A stretch of 64,000 bases of DNA, from NCBI RefSeq assembly GCF_008806385.1, contig NZ_VZZK01000006.1, positions 1-64,000 on the forward strand. Direction: 5' to 3'. The stretch is from Methylobacterium soli (GTDB taxonomy: Bacteria > Pseudomonadota > Alphaproteobacteria > Rhizobiales > Beijerinckiaceae). Every line of letters starts with the position of its first letter. Position 1 is the stretch's first letter. A program made the position numbers and the translations under genes. Below, one piece after another: positions 17,310 through 26,075 of this stretch. The notes beneath the pieces are model-generated. The model worked only from the letters and a program-made list of their open reading frames with translations, did no database searches and had not been told where the DNA came from.

Positions 17310-17672
17310 TTAGGCCGCGGCATCCTCGGCCGGGGCGGCGGCCGCCTCGGCGCGCTTGGCCGCCCGCTCCTTGGCCTTCTCGCCGGGCTCGGCCTTCTGC
17401 GGGTTGTTGCGGGCCGGGCGCTTGGCGAGGCCGGCGGCGTCGAGGAAGCGGAGCACGCGGTCGGTCGGCTGCGCGCCCTTGGCGAGCCAGGACGTGATCT
17501 TGTCGGTCTCGAGCTGGACGCGGGCCGGATCGTCCTTGGGCTTCATCGGGTCGTAGACGCCGACCTTCTCGATGAAGCGGCCGTCGCGCGGGGAGCGGGC
17601 ATCGGCGACGACGATGCGGTAGTACGGGCGCTTCTTGGCGCCGCCGCGGGTGAGGCGAATCTTGAGGGACAT
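17310..17672 (-). CDS. rpsP: 30S ribosomal protein S16
   Basis: 120 residues. [20 protein letters not shown] and the [12 protein letters not shown] segment are the S16 signature. After about residue 85 comes an Ala/Lys/Glu-rich tail typical of alphaproteobacterial S16. AGGAG lies a few bases before the ATG. It follows ffh by 56 bases on the same strand and precedes rimM: the usual ffh-rpsP-rimM order, with trmD displaced. Confidence 0.97.
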   Translation of the reverse strand: MSLKIRLTRGGAKKRPYYRIVVADARSPRDGRFIEKVGVYDPMKPKDDPARVQLETDKITSWLAKGAQPTDRVLRFLDAAGLAKRPARNNPQKAEPGEKAKERAAKRAEAAAAPAEDAAA

Positions 17673-17728
17673 CGGTTTCTCCTAGGCTGTCAGTGTCGTG
17701 TGGATGGAGGGGCGCGCGACCGGCCCGC

Positions 17729-19312
17729 TCACTTCTTCTTCCCGAACGGGAACCCGCCGAGACCGGGCAGGCCCGGTCCCTTCGGTCCGCCCAACCCCGG
17801 AAGGCTCGGCATCTTTCCGCCGCCCGGGCCTCCGAGGCCTGGCGGCATCGGCGGCAGCTTGCCGCCGAATTGCTTCTGGATCTGCTCGATCTGCTCGGGC
17901 GTCGGCTCCGGCATCCCGGGCGGCAGCCCCGGCATCCCGCCGGGCATTCCGCCCATGCCCCCGCCCCCGCCGAGGCCGAACATGGAGCCAAGCGCCTGGC
18001 CGATGCCGCGCTTGCCCGAGCCCATCGCCTTCATCATGTCGGCCATGGTCCGGTGCATCTTGAGGAGCTTGTTGATCTCCTCGACCTTGACGCCGGACCC
18101 GGCGGCGATGCGCTTCTTGCGGGAATTCTTGAGGAGATCGGGATTCTTGCGCTCCTGCGCGGTCATCGACGAGATGATCGCCCGCTGGCGCCGGAACATC
18201 TTCTCGTCGAGATTGGCGCCCTCGACCTGCTTCTTGATCTGTCCCATGCCCGGCAGCATGCCCATCAGGCCGCCGATGCCGCCCATCTTCTCCATCTGGC
18301 CGAGCTGCATCGACAGGTCGTCGAGGTCGAACTTGCCCTTGCGCATCTTCTCCGCGGTGCGGAGCGCCTGCTCGTGGTCGATGGTCTCGGCCGCCTTCTC
18401 CACCAGGGAGACGATGTCGCCCATGCCGAGGATGCGGTTGGCGACGCGGGCCGGGTGGAACTCCTCCAGCGCGTCGACCTTCTCGCCGGTGCCGACGAGC
18501 TTGATCGGCTTGCCCGTGACGGCGCGCATGGAGAGCGCCGCGCCGCCGCGGGCATCGCCGTCCATCCGGGTCAGCACGATGCCGGTGACGCCGAGGCGCT
18601 CGTCGAAGGCCCGCGCCGTGTTGACGGCGTCCTGGCCCGTCAGCGCGTCGGCGACGAGCAGCACCTCGTGGGGCCTGGTCGCCGCCTTGACCTCGGCGGC
18701 CTCCGCCATCAGCGCCTCGTCGAGGGTGGTGCGGCCGGCGGTATCCAGCATCACCACGTCGAAGCCGCCGAGGCGGGCGGCGTCCATGGCCCGCCGGGCG
18801 ATCTGCACCGCCGACTGGCCGGCGATGATCGGCAGGCTCTCGACCTCGACCTGGGCCGCCAGCACCGCGAGCTGCTCCATCGCGGCCGGGCGGCGGGTGT
18901 CGAGGGAGGCCAGCAGCACGCGCCGCTTCTCGCGGCTCGACAGGCGGCGGGCGATCTTGGCGGTGGTGGTGGTCTTGCCCGAGCCCTGCAGGCCGACCAT
19001 CAGGATGGCGACCGGGGCGGGCGCGTTCAGGTCGATGATCTCGGCCTCGGCGCCGAGCATCGCCACGAGCTCGTCATTGACGATCTTGACGACCATCTGG
19101 CCAGGGGTGACGGACTTGAGGACGACGGCGCCCACCGCCTTCTCGCGCACCCGCTCGGTGAAGCCGCGCACGACCTCCAGCGCCACGTCGGCCTCGAGCA
19201 GCGCGCGGCGGACCTCGCGCATCGCGGCCGTGACGTCGGCCTCCGTGAGGGCGCCGCGGCGGGTCAGCCCCGAGAGAATGCCGGAGAGGCGGTCGGACAG
19301 GCCTTCGAACAT
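17729..19312 (-). CDS. ffh: Signal recognition particle protein Ffh
   Basis: 527 residues. N domain (1-95) then a GTPase domain with GLQGSGKTTTTAKIARRL (G1), DTAGRTTLDEALM (G3) and TRMDGDARGG. The C-terminal M domain has SGVKVEEINKLLK and ends in a long Met/Gly/Pro-rich stretch that extends the protein beyond the ~450 residues of E. coli Ffh. Binds 4.5S RNA and signal sequences and delivers ribosomes to FtsY. First gene of the ffh-rpsP-rimM run. Confidence 0.97.
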   Translation of the reverse strand: MFEGLSDRLSGILSGLTRRGALTEADVTAAMREVRRALLEADVALEVVRGFTERVREKAVGAVVLKSVTPGQMVVKIVNDELVAMLGAEAEIIDLNAPAPVAILMVGLQGSGKTTTTAKIARRLSSREKRRVLLASLDTRRPAAMEQLAVLAAQVEVESLPIIAGQSAVQIARRAMDAARLGGFDVVMLDTAGRTTLDEALMAEAAEVKAATRPHEVLLVADALTGQDAVNTARAFDERLGVTGIVLTRMDGDARGGAALSMRAVTGKPIKLVGTGEKVDALEEFHPARVANRILGMGDIVSLVEKAAETIDHEQALRTAEKMRKGKFDLDDLSMQLGQMEKMGGIGGLMGMLPGMGQIKKQVEGANLDEKMFRRQRAIISSMTAQERKNPDLLKNSRKKRIAAGSGVKVEEINKLLKMHRTMADMMKAMGSGKRGIGQALGSMFGLGGGGGMGGMPGGMPGLPPGMPEPTPEQIEQIQKQFGGKLPPMPPGLGGPGGGKMPSLPGLGGPKGPGLPGLGGFPFGKKK

Positions 19313-19349
19313 GGTCAGGCGATCCCGTGCGGGCGCGTCTTCGGGCGCA

Positions 19350-19595
19350 TCACTGGTGGAGACCCGCCTTCTCGACGCGGCGGGCCTGGAGCGCGTCCTC
19401 GAAGGCCTGGACGGCGCGGGCGAACTTGTCCCGGCATTCGGGCTTGCAGAACCCCACCACCGCGCCGCTGTAGAGCGTCAGCGAATCGGCCGAGATCGGC
19501 TTGCCGGACCACGGGCAGACGTCGTTCACCGCATCCTCGATGCGGAGGGCCTGTCCGGGCGTGGTCGCGTCTGCAGACGTGTCTGGCGGCGTCAT
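19350..19595 (-). CDS. Small cysteine-rich, probably zinc-binding protein (YHS/TRASH-like)
   Basis: 81 residues from ATG at 19595. The only recognisable feature is a four-cysteine arrangement, CPWSGKPISADSL and GFCKPECRDKF, which resembles small YHS or TRASH-type metal-binding modules (Cys-x-x-x-x-Lys...Phe-Cys-x-x-x-Cys). The rest is a short acidic N-terminus and a helical tail. It lies 37 bases upstream of ffh on the same strand and may be co-transcribed. The frame is open upstream to 19778 but that part looks non-coding. Function unknown. Confidence 0.7.
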   Translation of the reverse strand: MTPPDTSADATTPGQALRIEDAVNDVCPWSGKPISADSLTLYSGAVVGFCKPECRDKFARAVQAFEDALQARRVEKAGLHQ

Positions 19596-19872
19596 GGCGT
19601 CTCTCAGCCGGGCGGGCCGGCTCGGGGACGGGACGAGGCCAACGCGGAACACGCCCGAGGGCGCGAACGCGCTGTCGGGCGTTGACCTCCGGCCTCGTGG
19701 GACCGGGCGGCTTCCAGGTTGACGTCGTCGCGTCGGATCGGGAGGGCGGGCCTTAGGCGCGCCCGGGGGAAAAGTCAAATTCTCGGCGCGGCACGCACCA
19801 TCTTCGTTAAGATTTACGCTTCATTAAGCCTAACCTGATCGGATCGTCCTCGAGATCGCAAGGACGCCCGCC

Positions 19873-20394
19873 ATGTCGGAACCCGCCCGTCACTACCCGC
19901 CGTCCGAGGGCGGCAGCCGTCCCACCCCCGGCCCGCTGCGGGATTGGCTCGCCGCCATGAAGGCGCACGCGCCGGCCGCCCCCTCCCCGCCTCCCGGCGC
20001 CGAGGCGCGGGTCCAGCGCCAGGATTATTCGCGCCAGGATCTGTCGCGCCAAGATCATTCGCGCCAAGATGCGTCGCGTGCCGAGGCGCATCGCCCGGCC
20101 GAGTCGAGCCCGAGCTGGGCGCCCCGCGTGGTGCAGCCCGCCGAGGCCGTCATCGGCGGCGTCGAGGCCGAGGACGTCTCCGAGCTGATGGCCGAGAACC
20201 TGATGCTGAAGGCCCAGCTGCGGCAGGAGACCGACCGCTACGCCGAGCTCCAGGCGATGCTGGCTCAGGAGATCCGCGACCTCCGCAAGCACGTCCAGGA
20301 CGAGATGAGCGAGCTGCAGGCGATCCGCGAGGAGCGCGATCTCTGGCAGGCCCGCTGCGAAGCCCTGGCCCAGCCCCTGTTCCAGAAGCGCTGA
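19873..20394 (+). CDS. Hypothetical coiled-coil protein with RQD repeats
   Basis: 173 residues from ATG at 19873, not recognised as a known family. Residues about 1-48 are Pro/Ala-rich; residues 48-68 come from a 15-bp array and read as four five-residue units around S-R-Q-D; after a short linker, residues about 97-170 form a charged coiled coil (ENLMLKAQLRQETDRY, QDEMSELQAIREERDLW). No signal peptide or membrane segment. The upstream 60 bases are AT-richer than average and look like a promoter. The coiled coil suggests a scaffold or structural role, no more than that. Confidence 0.72.
   Translation: MSEPARHYPPSEGGSRPTPGPLRDWLAAMKAHAPAAPSPPPGAEARVQRQDYSRQDLSRQDHSRQDASRAEAHRPAESSPSWAPRVVQPAEAVIGGVEAEDVSELMAENLMLKAQLRQETDRYAELQAMLAQEIRDLRKHVQDEMSELQAIREERDLWQARCEALAQPLFQKR
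20017..20076 (+). repeat. 15-bp tandem repeat, 4 copies, in frame
   Basis: Units CGCCAGGATTATTCG, CGCCAGGATCTGTCG, CGCCAAGATCATTCG and CGCCAAGATGCGTCG. The conserved part is CGCCA[AG]GAT; the period keeps the reading frame of the coiled-coil protein gene. Confidence 0.92.
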
Positions 20395-20435
20395 GGCCGC
20401 GCCGCCGAGGCCGTCCCCGCCCCCCCGAAAAGCCG

Positions 20436-20462
20436 AAGGGCCGCCCCATGAGGGCGGCCCTT
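20436..20462 (+). terminator. Hairpin terminator after the coiled-coil protein gene
   Basis: AAGGGCCGCCC pairs with GGGCGGCCCTT around CATGA. The T-tract is weak (TTCC), so it may be less efficient than the other terminators here. Confidence 0.6.
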
Positions 20463-20512
20463 CCATTGCCGAACCGCGGTCCGGCCGAAACTGTCTCGCG
20501 TGCCTATAGCGC

Positions 20513-20600
20513 TTAGAGGAAAGCGCCGGAGGCGACGGTCCAGGTCCGGTGAGCCGACGACCGCGGCTGATGACAATGAGACACTGGATCACCTCCTTCC
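20513..20600 (-). other. Extended Shine-Dalgarno and 23-codon ORF; plus strand matches the 16S rRNA 3' end
   Basis: On the plus strand, 20584-20598 reads CTGGATCACCTCCTT, identical to the conserved 3' end of 16S rRNA. On the minus strand this is AAGGAGGTGATCCAG, a 15-base perfect complement of the anti-Shine-Dalgarno, immediately followed by GTG at 20584 and a 23-codon open frame ending TAA at 20513. No flanking 16S sequence is present. It may be a short leader-type gene, a regulatory RNA with an anti-SD, or chance. Confidence 0.35.
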
Positions 20601-20713
20601 GTTTGTTGCTGGGATCCCGAAAGTAGGGAGCCGGACGCTGGATGAAAAGCCCCCGGCCTGCGCCCTCTCGCCGCTCCCCCGGCCGGCGGCCGTGGCGCCA
20701 GATCGGATTGCGG

Positions 20714-21601
20714 TCAGAACCGGCGCACCAGCGGGCGGGGCGCCTCCGCCGCCGGCTCCGTCGCGATCGGCACGATCGGCACGATCAGGCGCAGCCAGCC
20801 GCGGGTTTCGAGGCCGCCGTAATTGCGCTGGACCACGTCGCGGGTGACGTAGGCCTGGAGGTTCACAGGCCCGAAATTGTAGCCGACGAGCCCGCCCACC
20901 GCGAACTGGCCCTGGCGCCGGTAGGTCGGGTTCCGGGTCGGAAGGTCGGTCGAGCCGAAGGCGACGGGGCCGACCTCCCACTTGCCGAACTTCTTCGTGG
21001 CCGTGAGGTCGAGGTTGAGGAAGTCGGGATAGAAGGTCCCGCTCGGCGAGGTCGTGTCGAGGAGCGTCCCGTACAGGATATTCGCCGTGAGGTTCCAGCC
21101 GCCGCCGTTATAGGTGACCGCGAAGCGCTGGTGCAGCACCGGGTTCTGGATCACGATCCTGGTGTCGCTCGGCAGGTAGGCGCCGAGCAGGTAGCTGACA
21201 TTCAGGTCTCTCCCGAGTTTCCAGGCGACCTGCGCGGCCAGCAGCGTCTGGCCGAAGCCGCTCTGGTAGGCGGCGCCCCGGGTGCTCGACGCGGTGATCG
21301 GCTGCAGCACGACGAATTGCAGGCGCCCTTCCGCGATGCTCCAGGGGGTCGCCCAGATGAAGGACGGCAGGTTGACGTTCGAATCCGTCGATCGGGGCCG
21401 GATGTCGCGGGAGCCGAAGCTCGACGTGTCGATGAAGGTCAGGCCGATCGGGAGCGGCGCGCCGGCCGGCAACCCCACCGTCTGGCCGGGCTGCGCCGAG
21501 GAGGCGGCCGAGGCCTGACCCGCCGCGAGCCCGAGGCCGATTCCGCACGCGGCCGCGAGCCGCAGGCCCACGCGCCTGGCCGTCATTCGAACGCGTCCCA
21601 T
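20714..21601 (-). CDS. SphA/MetA-type outer-membrane transporter
   Basis: 295 residues from ATG at 21601 (ATG at 21586 is nearly as good). A signal peptide ends around AAGQASA-AS, followed by alternating strands typical of a beta barrel: YLLGAYLPSDTRIV, FAVTYNGGGWNLTANILYG, DLTATKKFGKWEVGPVAF, VGGLVGYNFGPVNLQAYVTR. This matches the phenol-degradation outer-membrane family (SphA/MetA), thought to bring hydrophobic aromatics across the outer membrane. The much longer open frame upstream overlaps the Rieske gene and is a shadow. Divergent from the Rieske oxygenase gene, supporting a shared aromatic substrate. Confidence 0.8.
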   Translation of the reverse strand: MGRVRMTARRVGLRLAAACGIGLGLAAGQASAASSAQPGQTVGLPAGAPLPIGLTFIDTSSFGSRDIRPRSTDSNVNLPSFIWATPWSIAEGRLQFVVLQPITASSTRGAAYQSGFGQTLLAAQVAWKLGRDLNVSYLLGAYLPSDTRIVIQNPVLHQRFAVTYNGGGWNLTANILYGTLLDTTSPSGTFYPDFLNLDLTATKKFGKWEVGPVAFGSTDLPTRNPTYRRQGQFAVGGLVGYNFGPVNLQAYVTRDVVQRNYGGLETRGWLRLIVPIVPIATEPAAEAPRPLVRRF

Positions 21602-21631
21602 CTCGACACCCTGCGCCGCACCGGAGCCCAG

Positions 21632-21666
21632 GCCGGCGCCAAAAGCCGGCGCCAAAAGCCGGCGCC
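21632..21666. repeat. 13-bp tandem repeat in the SphA/Rieske divergent spacer
   Basis: GCCGGCGCCAAAA twice plus GCCGGCGCC. The core GGCGCC is itself palindromic. It lies close to the SphA-type start and could act as an operator for the divergent pair. Confidence 0.85.
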
Positions 21667-21845
21667 CCGACCATGCACGCGCGGTGCCGCCCGCGCGCCC
21701 TCCTGTGTTGTGCGCCGCGCGAATGCTCCGGGGCCGTGGCGGCGCGGGCACAGCCGGGAGGCGGACCCGGGAGGGGCGGCGTCTGGCCAGGGCGGGCGCC
21801 GGGGCGTATGAGGGCGCCTTGCCCCCATCGGATCGCCGGAAGCCC

Positions 21846-22961
21846 GTGTCGCACGCTCCCCTGCCGAACCCGCGCGATCCGGCCGCGGACGCGGACGCCC
21901 TCGATCCGGAGGCCATGCGCCAGCCGCTCGGCAATGCCTGGTACTGCGTCGGCCGCAGCGCCGCGTTCGCGGGCGGGGGCCGGGCCAGCGCCAAGACCCT
22001 CCGGGCGGTCGAGCTCAACGGTGAGCAGATGGTGGTCGGCCGCGACGCGGAGGGCGCGCTGTTCGCGCTGCGCGACCGCTGCCCGCACCGGGGCATGGCC
22101 CTGTCCAGGGGGCGCTTCGACGGCGAGGCCCTGACCTGCCCGTTCCACGGCTGGCGCTTCGGCACGGACGGGCGCTGCCGGGACGTGCCGACCTTGTCCG
22201 CATCCGATGCCGCCGATTTCTCCCGCATCGCGGTCCAGCGCTTCCCCGTGCGCGAGAGCGCCGGCTTCGTCTGGGTCAATCCTTATCTCGGTCCTCCGGG
22301 CCTCGCCGACGTGCCGGCTCTGCCCGCCCTCGATTTCGAGGCGGCGGGCGCCTGCGTGGTGGAGCTCGAGGTCGAGGCCTCCTTCGACCTGACGACGCTC
22401 AGCCTCGTCGATCCGGGCCACGTCGCCTTCGTGCACGATTCCTGGTGGTTCCGGCCCTCCAAGGCTCTGCGCGAGAAGGTGAAGCACTTCGCCCCGACGC
22501 CGCACGGCTTCACCATGACGAGCCACGCCACCACGACGAGCTCGCCGGTCTACCGGCTGCTCGGCGGCGCGCCGGCGGTGGAGATCGAGTTCCGCTTGCC
22601 GGGCGTGCGGCTGGAGCGCATCGCGGCGGGGGCCAAGCGCGTGGCGAACTACACCTACGCGACGCCGATGAGCCACAACCGGACGATGCTGACCAACGCG
22701 CTCTACTGGAACATGCCGGCCCTGAACCTGCTGAAGCCCATCGCCCGGCCGCTGATGCGCCAGTTCCTGACCCAGGACCAGCAGGTGCTCCAGCACGCCC
22801 AGAAGGGCCTCGACCGCAAGCCCACCATGGTGCTGTTCGGCCAGGGCGACCTGCCCTCGCAATGGTACTTTCGCCTGAAGCGGGAAGCCCTCCAGGCGGC
22901 GCGCGAGACCCGCGCCTTCCACAACCCGCTGGAACCGCAGATCCTGCGCTGGCGCTCGTGA
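21846..22961 (+). CDS. Rieske-type aromatic ring-hydroxylating oxygenase
   Basis: 371 residues from GTG at 21846 (ATG at 21915 is an alternative). The Rieske [2Fe-2S] ligands are CPHRGMALSRG and, 17 residues on, CPFHGW. The mononuclear iron site follows in the catalytic domain as VDPGHVAFVHDSWW with two His, in the style of the PaO/vanillate-demethylase (KshA-like) branch. The C-terminus (QWYFRLKREALQAARETRAF) is alpha-helical. It would need a reductase partner, which is not adjacent. The last 26 bases including the stop are duplicated downstream. Confidence 0.88.
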   Translation: MSHAPLPNPRDPAADADALDPEAMRQPLGNAWYCVGRSAAFAGGGRASAKTLRAVELNGEQMVVGRDAEGALFALRDRCPHRGMALSRGRFDGEALTCPFHGWRFGTDGRCRDVPTLSASDAADFSRIAVQRFPVRESAGFVWVNPYLGPPGLADVPALPALDFEAAGACVVELEVEASFDLTTLSLVDPGHVAFVHDSWWFRPSKALREKVKHFAPTPHGFTMTSHATTTSSPVYRLLGGAPAVEIEFRLPGVRLERIAAGAKRVANYTYATPMSHNRTMLTNALYWNMPALNLLKPIARPLMRQFLTQDQQVLQHAQKGLDRKPTMVLFGQGDLPSQWYFRLKREALQAARETRAFHNPLEPQILRWRS

Positions 22962-22992
22962 GCGCAATTCTGCGCTGGCGCGCGTGAGCGAA
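22941..22992 (+). repeat. 26-bp tandem duplication over the Rieske gene stop codon
   Basis: Copies 22941-22966 and 22967-22992 differ at three positions, with a fragment of a third. Both contain CTGCGCTGGCG and GTGAGCG, so the stop TGA is duplicated together with the last six codons. Confidence 0.9.
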
Positions 22993-23053
22993 TCCCTGCG
23001 TCACGGGCGCGCCGCGGCTTGACTGCGCCGGCGCCCCCGCCATCTCCGCGGCG

Positions 23054-24115
23054 ATGAAACGGCGAAGCCTCCTCACGGCCGTCAGCGCGGCCACGGTGAT
23101 GACCCTCGGGGGCGTCGGCTACGCCGCGCATCGGCGGGGCAACAACCCGTATTATTCCGGGCCGAAGAGCGACCATTTCGACGGGCTGCGCTTCCACAGC
23201 CCCGGTCAGGCCGCGGACAAGGACCTGGTGGACGTGATCCGCTGGCAATTCGCCCGCAAGGGCGAGGCCTGGCCGAAGGCGTTCCCGAGCCCCTTCCCGG
23301 CGGACACGCCGCCGGAGCGGGTCGCGGGCTTGCGGGTCGTGCTGATCGGCCATGCGAGCTACCTGTTCCAGGTGGCGGGCCGCAACATCCTGGTGGACCC
23401 GGTCTTCGCGCGCCGCGCCAGCCCCCTGCGCTTCGCCGGGCCCAAGCGCGTGAACCGCCCCGGCATCGCCTTCGCGGACCTGCCGCCCATCGACGCGGTG
23501 CTGATTACCCACAACCACTACGATCATCTCGACGGGCCCGCTCTGGCCCGGCTCTGGCAGGCGCATCAGCCGCTGATCGTCGCTCCGCTCGGCAACGACG
23601 CCATCCTGCGCAGCTACGACGAGACCATGCACGTGGAGAGCCGGGACTGGGGCGAGTCGGTCGATCTCGGCGACGGGCTGACGATCCACCTCGTGCCGGC
23701 GAACCACTGGTCGGCGCGCGGCCTGAACGATAAGCGCATGGCGCTCTGGTGCGCCTACGTCATCACCTCGCCCTCGGGCGTGCATTACCATGTGGGCGAT
23801 ACAGGCCTCGGCGACGGAGCGATCTTCCGCGACGTGCGCGCCCGGTTCGGGGTCCCGCGCCTCGCCACCCTGCCGATAGGCGCCTACGAGCCGCGCTGGT
23901 TCATGCGGCCGCAGCACATGAACCCCGAGGATGCCGTGGCGGCGGTCGAGCTCCTCGGCAACCCGCCGGCGCTCGGGCACCATTGGGGCACCTTCCGGCT
24001 CACCGACGAGGGCGTGGAGCGCCCCGCCGAGGCGCTGGCCGCCGCGCTCGCGGCCTCGGGCCGGACGCCCGAGAGCTTCCTGGCGCTGCGGCCCGGCCAG
24101 GTCTGGGAGGCCTGA
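23054..24115 (+). CDS. MBL-fold metallo-hydrolase (NAPE-PLD/UlaG-like)
   Basis: 353 residues. Starts MKRRSLLTAVSAATVMTLGG, a Tat-like or lipid-anchor N-terminus. The metal site is LITHNHYDHLDG (H-x-H-x-D-H), with further ligands in VPANHWSARG, HVGDTGLG and ALGHHWGTFRL. Overall similar to N-acyl-phosphatidylethanolamine phospholipase D-type hydrolases; substrate unknown. It follows the Rieske gene by 92 bases on the same strand but across the duplicated stop array, so co-transcription is uncertain. Confidence 0.88.
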   Translation: MKRRSLLTAVSAATVMTLGGVGYAAHRRGNNPYYSGPKSDHFDGLRFHSPGQAADKDLVDVIRWQFARKGEAWPKAFPSPFPADTPPERVAGLRVVLIGHASYLFQVAGRNILVDPVFARRASPLRFAGPKRVNRPGIAFADLPPIDAVLITHNHYDHLDGPALARLWQAHQPLIVAPLGNDAILRSYDETMHVESRDWGESVDLGDGLTIHLVPANHWSARGLNDKRMALWCAYVITSPSGVHYHVGDTGLGDGAIFRDVRARFGVPRLATLPIGAYEPRWFMRPQHMNPEDAVAAVELLGNPPALGHHWGTFRLTDEGVERPAEALAAALAASGRTPESFLALRPGQVWEA

Positions 24116-24220
24116 CGGCCGCGCCGGATCGTTACTACCGTCGCGTGCATTTAAGCGAAGCGTAAGGGCTTGAGCGTCATTGTGCGGAACGATTCCAATG
24201 TTCCCCCGACGAGCCGCCCC

Positions 24221-25921
24221 ATGCATCGCTTTCGCAGCCTGACCACCAAGATCATCCTTCTCGCCGGCGCGGCCATCATCCTCACGGTCGGGGTTCTCTT
24301 GGCGGCGACCAGCCGCGAGATCTGGTCACAACTGGAGGCGAAGCAGCGCGCGGAAGCCGAGATGCACATCCGCACCCTGGCCCTCGTCTTCGGCGCGAAG
24401 GTACCGGGCGCGGCCGTGAGCCTCGACGGTCCCCACCTCGCCCGCGTCGTCGCCCCCGATCTCGGTGCGCTCAGCGACCTCTCGGTGGTCGACGACGTCA
24501 CCGCCTATATCGAGGGCAACGCCACCGTCTTCGCCTTCGACCGGGGCAGCGACCGCTTCGTGCGGCGCATCACCAACGTCAAGAAGGAGAACGGCGAGCG
24601 GGCGGTGGGCACCGCCCTCGCCCCCGACAGCCCCGCCAACGCGGTGGTGCGCGCGGGCCAGGCCTATTCGGGGGCCGTGACCCTGTTCGGCCGCCCGTTC
24701 TGGACCGTCTACCACCCCACCGTCGACGCGGCGGGCCGGGTCAACGGCGTCCTGTATGTCGGCATCCCGCTGGAGCGCTACTACGCGGATTACAGCGCCA
24801 CGATGGGCACCATGGCGCTGACGAGCCTCGTCGTGGCCCTGCTCGCCTGCCTGGTGATGGTGCCGATCGGCCTGCGCCTGTTCCGGCCCCTCACGGAGAT
24901 CGCGGCCCGCACCACCCGCCTCGCCGAGGGCGACCTCGACAGCCCGATCCCCTCGCAAGGCCGCCGCGACGAGATCGGGGCCGTGGCCCGGGCCCTCGAC
25001 GCCCTGCGCGGCACCAGCCGCCACGCCCGCAGCCTCGAGGCGGACCGGCACGAGACCAGCGCGGGCGAGCGCCGGCGCCGCCTCCACCTCGATGCCGAGG
25101 TGGAAGGCTTCCGCGTCGCGGTCCAGCGCTCGATCGCGGTGTTCAACGCCCGCACCGGCGAGATGCGCGAGCGCGCCGCCGCGATGTCGGCCCTCTCGGC
25201 CGAGGCGACGAGCGCGATCGCGGGGGCCTCGACGGGTTCGCGCGAGACCTCCGCCAACGTGCAGACCGTCGCGAGCGCGGCCGACGAGCTCGCGGCCTCC
25301 GTGGCGGAGATCCATGGCCGGATCGACCGGGCGAAATCGGATGTCGAGGGCGCCTTCGGGGAAGCGGCCGCCATGAACGCGCAGGTCGGCGACCTCACCG
25401 CCTCGGCCCAGCGCATCGGCGACGTGGTCGGGATGATCCGGGCGGTGGCCGAGCAGACGAACCTGCTGGCGCTGAACGCCACCATCGAGGCGGCGCGGGC
25501 CGGAGAGGCCGGGCGCGGCTTCGCGGTGGTGGCCGCCGAGGTCAAGGCGCTGGCGAGCCAGACCGCCAACGCCACCGACGAGATCGCCACCCAAGTCTCC
25601 CGGGTCCAGACGGCCACGAACGTCGCCGTCGAGGCGATCGGCCGGATGACCGAGCGCATGGGCATGATCAGCACCACCACCGCCGATCTCTCGGGCGCCG
25701 TGGCGGCGCAGGGGGCGGCCACCGACGAGATCTCCCGCAACGTCAACGCGACCGCCCAGACGAGCGTCGCCATCGCGCGCGACCTCTCGACGGTGGCGCA
25801 GGCCGCGCAGCGCACCGCCGAGGTGGCGGCGAGCGTCGAGGCGGCCGCCACCTCGGTCGAGGACGTGGCCGCGAGCCTCGAGGCCGAGATCGGCCGCTTC
25901 CTGCAGGCCGTGGCGGCCTGA
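24221..25921 (+). CDS. Methyl-accepting chemotaxis protein with periplasmic Cache domain
   Basis: 566 residues from ATG at 24221; the frame is open to TTG 24170 but that has its putative SD too close. Membrane helix at about 7-27, then a roughly 170-residue periplasmic Cache (Cache3/Cache2-type) domain with [35 protein letters not shown] and [11 protein letters not shown], a second membrane helix near 205-225, HAMP, and the MCP domain. The signalling tip is [18 protein letters not shown] followed by [16 protein letters not shown]. Cache ligands are usually small carboxylates; none can be named. Confidence 0.93.
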   Translation: MHRFRSLTTKIILLAGAAIILTVGVLLAATSREIWSQLEAKQRAEAEMHIRTLALVFGAKVPGAAVSLDGPHLARVVAPDLGALSDLSVVDDVTAYIEGNATVFAFDRGSDRFVRRITNVKKENGERAVGTALAPDSPANAVVRAGQAYSGAVTLFGRPFWTVYHPTVDAAGRVNGVLYVGIPLERYYADYSATMGTMALTSLVVALLACLVMVPIGLRLFRPLTEIAARTTRLAEGDLDSPIPSQGRRDEIGAVARALDALRGTSRHARSLEADRHETSAGERRRRLHLDAEVEGFRVAVQRSIAVFNARTGEMRERAAAMSALSAEATSAIAGASTGSRETSANVQTVASAADELAASVAEIHGRIDRAKSDVEGAFGEAAAMNAQVGDLTASAQRIGDVVGMIRAVAEQTNLLALNATIEAARAGEAGRGFAVVAAEVKALASQTANATDEIATQVSRVQTATNVAVEAIGRMTERMGMISTTTADLSGAVAAQGAATDEISRNVNATAQTSVAIARDLSTVAQAAQRTAEVAASVEAAATSVEDVAASLEAEIGRFLQAVAA

Positions 25922-25940
25922 ACCGCCCCTCCGAAACGCC

Positions 25941-25979
25941 AGAACCCCGGACCGCTCGGGCGGTCCGGGGTTCTTTTTT
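25941..25979 (+). terminator. Terminator after the Cache chemoreceptor gene
   Basis: AGAACCCCGGACCG pairs with CGGTCCGGGGTTCT across a short loop and is followed by TTTTT. Twenty bases after the stop. Confidence 0.94.
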
Positions 25980-25986
25980 CGTCTTC

Positions 25987-26075
25987 TCGCGGCGAGCCAG
26001 GCCTCGCGGCGAGGCAGGCTTCGCGGGGTGTGTCAGGCTTCGCGGGGCGTCAGGTCTTGCCGGCGCGTCAGGCCT
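25987..26075 (-). repeat. 17-19-bp tandem repeat, about 5 copies, over the ppa stop codon
   Basis: Units begin at 25987, 26004, 26021, 26040 and 26058. The unit nearest the gene includes the ppa stop (26068-26070). On the minus strand three units keep a CCTGA word, so the last codon and stop appear repeatedly. Units drift in sequence with distance from the gene. Confidence 0.88.

Larger units (their letters stand above)
20395..20713. other. Convergent spacer between the coiled-coil and SphA-type genes
   Basis: 319 bases. Left edge holds a terminator hairpin, the middle the 16S 3'-end-like word and its tiny ORF, and the right part a GC-rich stretch with CCGGGGGCTTTT on the minus strand that may stop transcription of the SphA-type gene. 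No larger gene. Confidence 0.6.

Noticed and set aside
20584..20598. A 16S rRNA gene or fragment
   Set aside because: Only 15 bases match; neither upstream helices nor spacer or 23S sequence follow.
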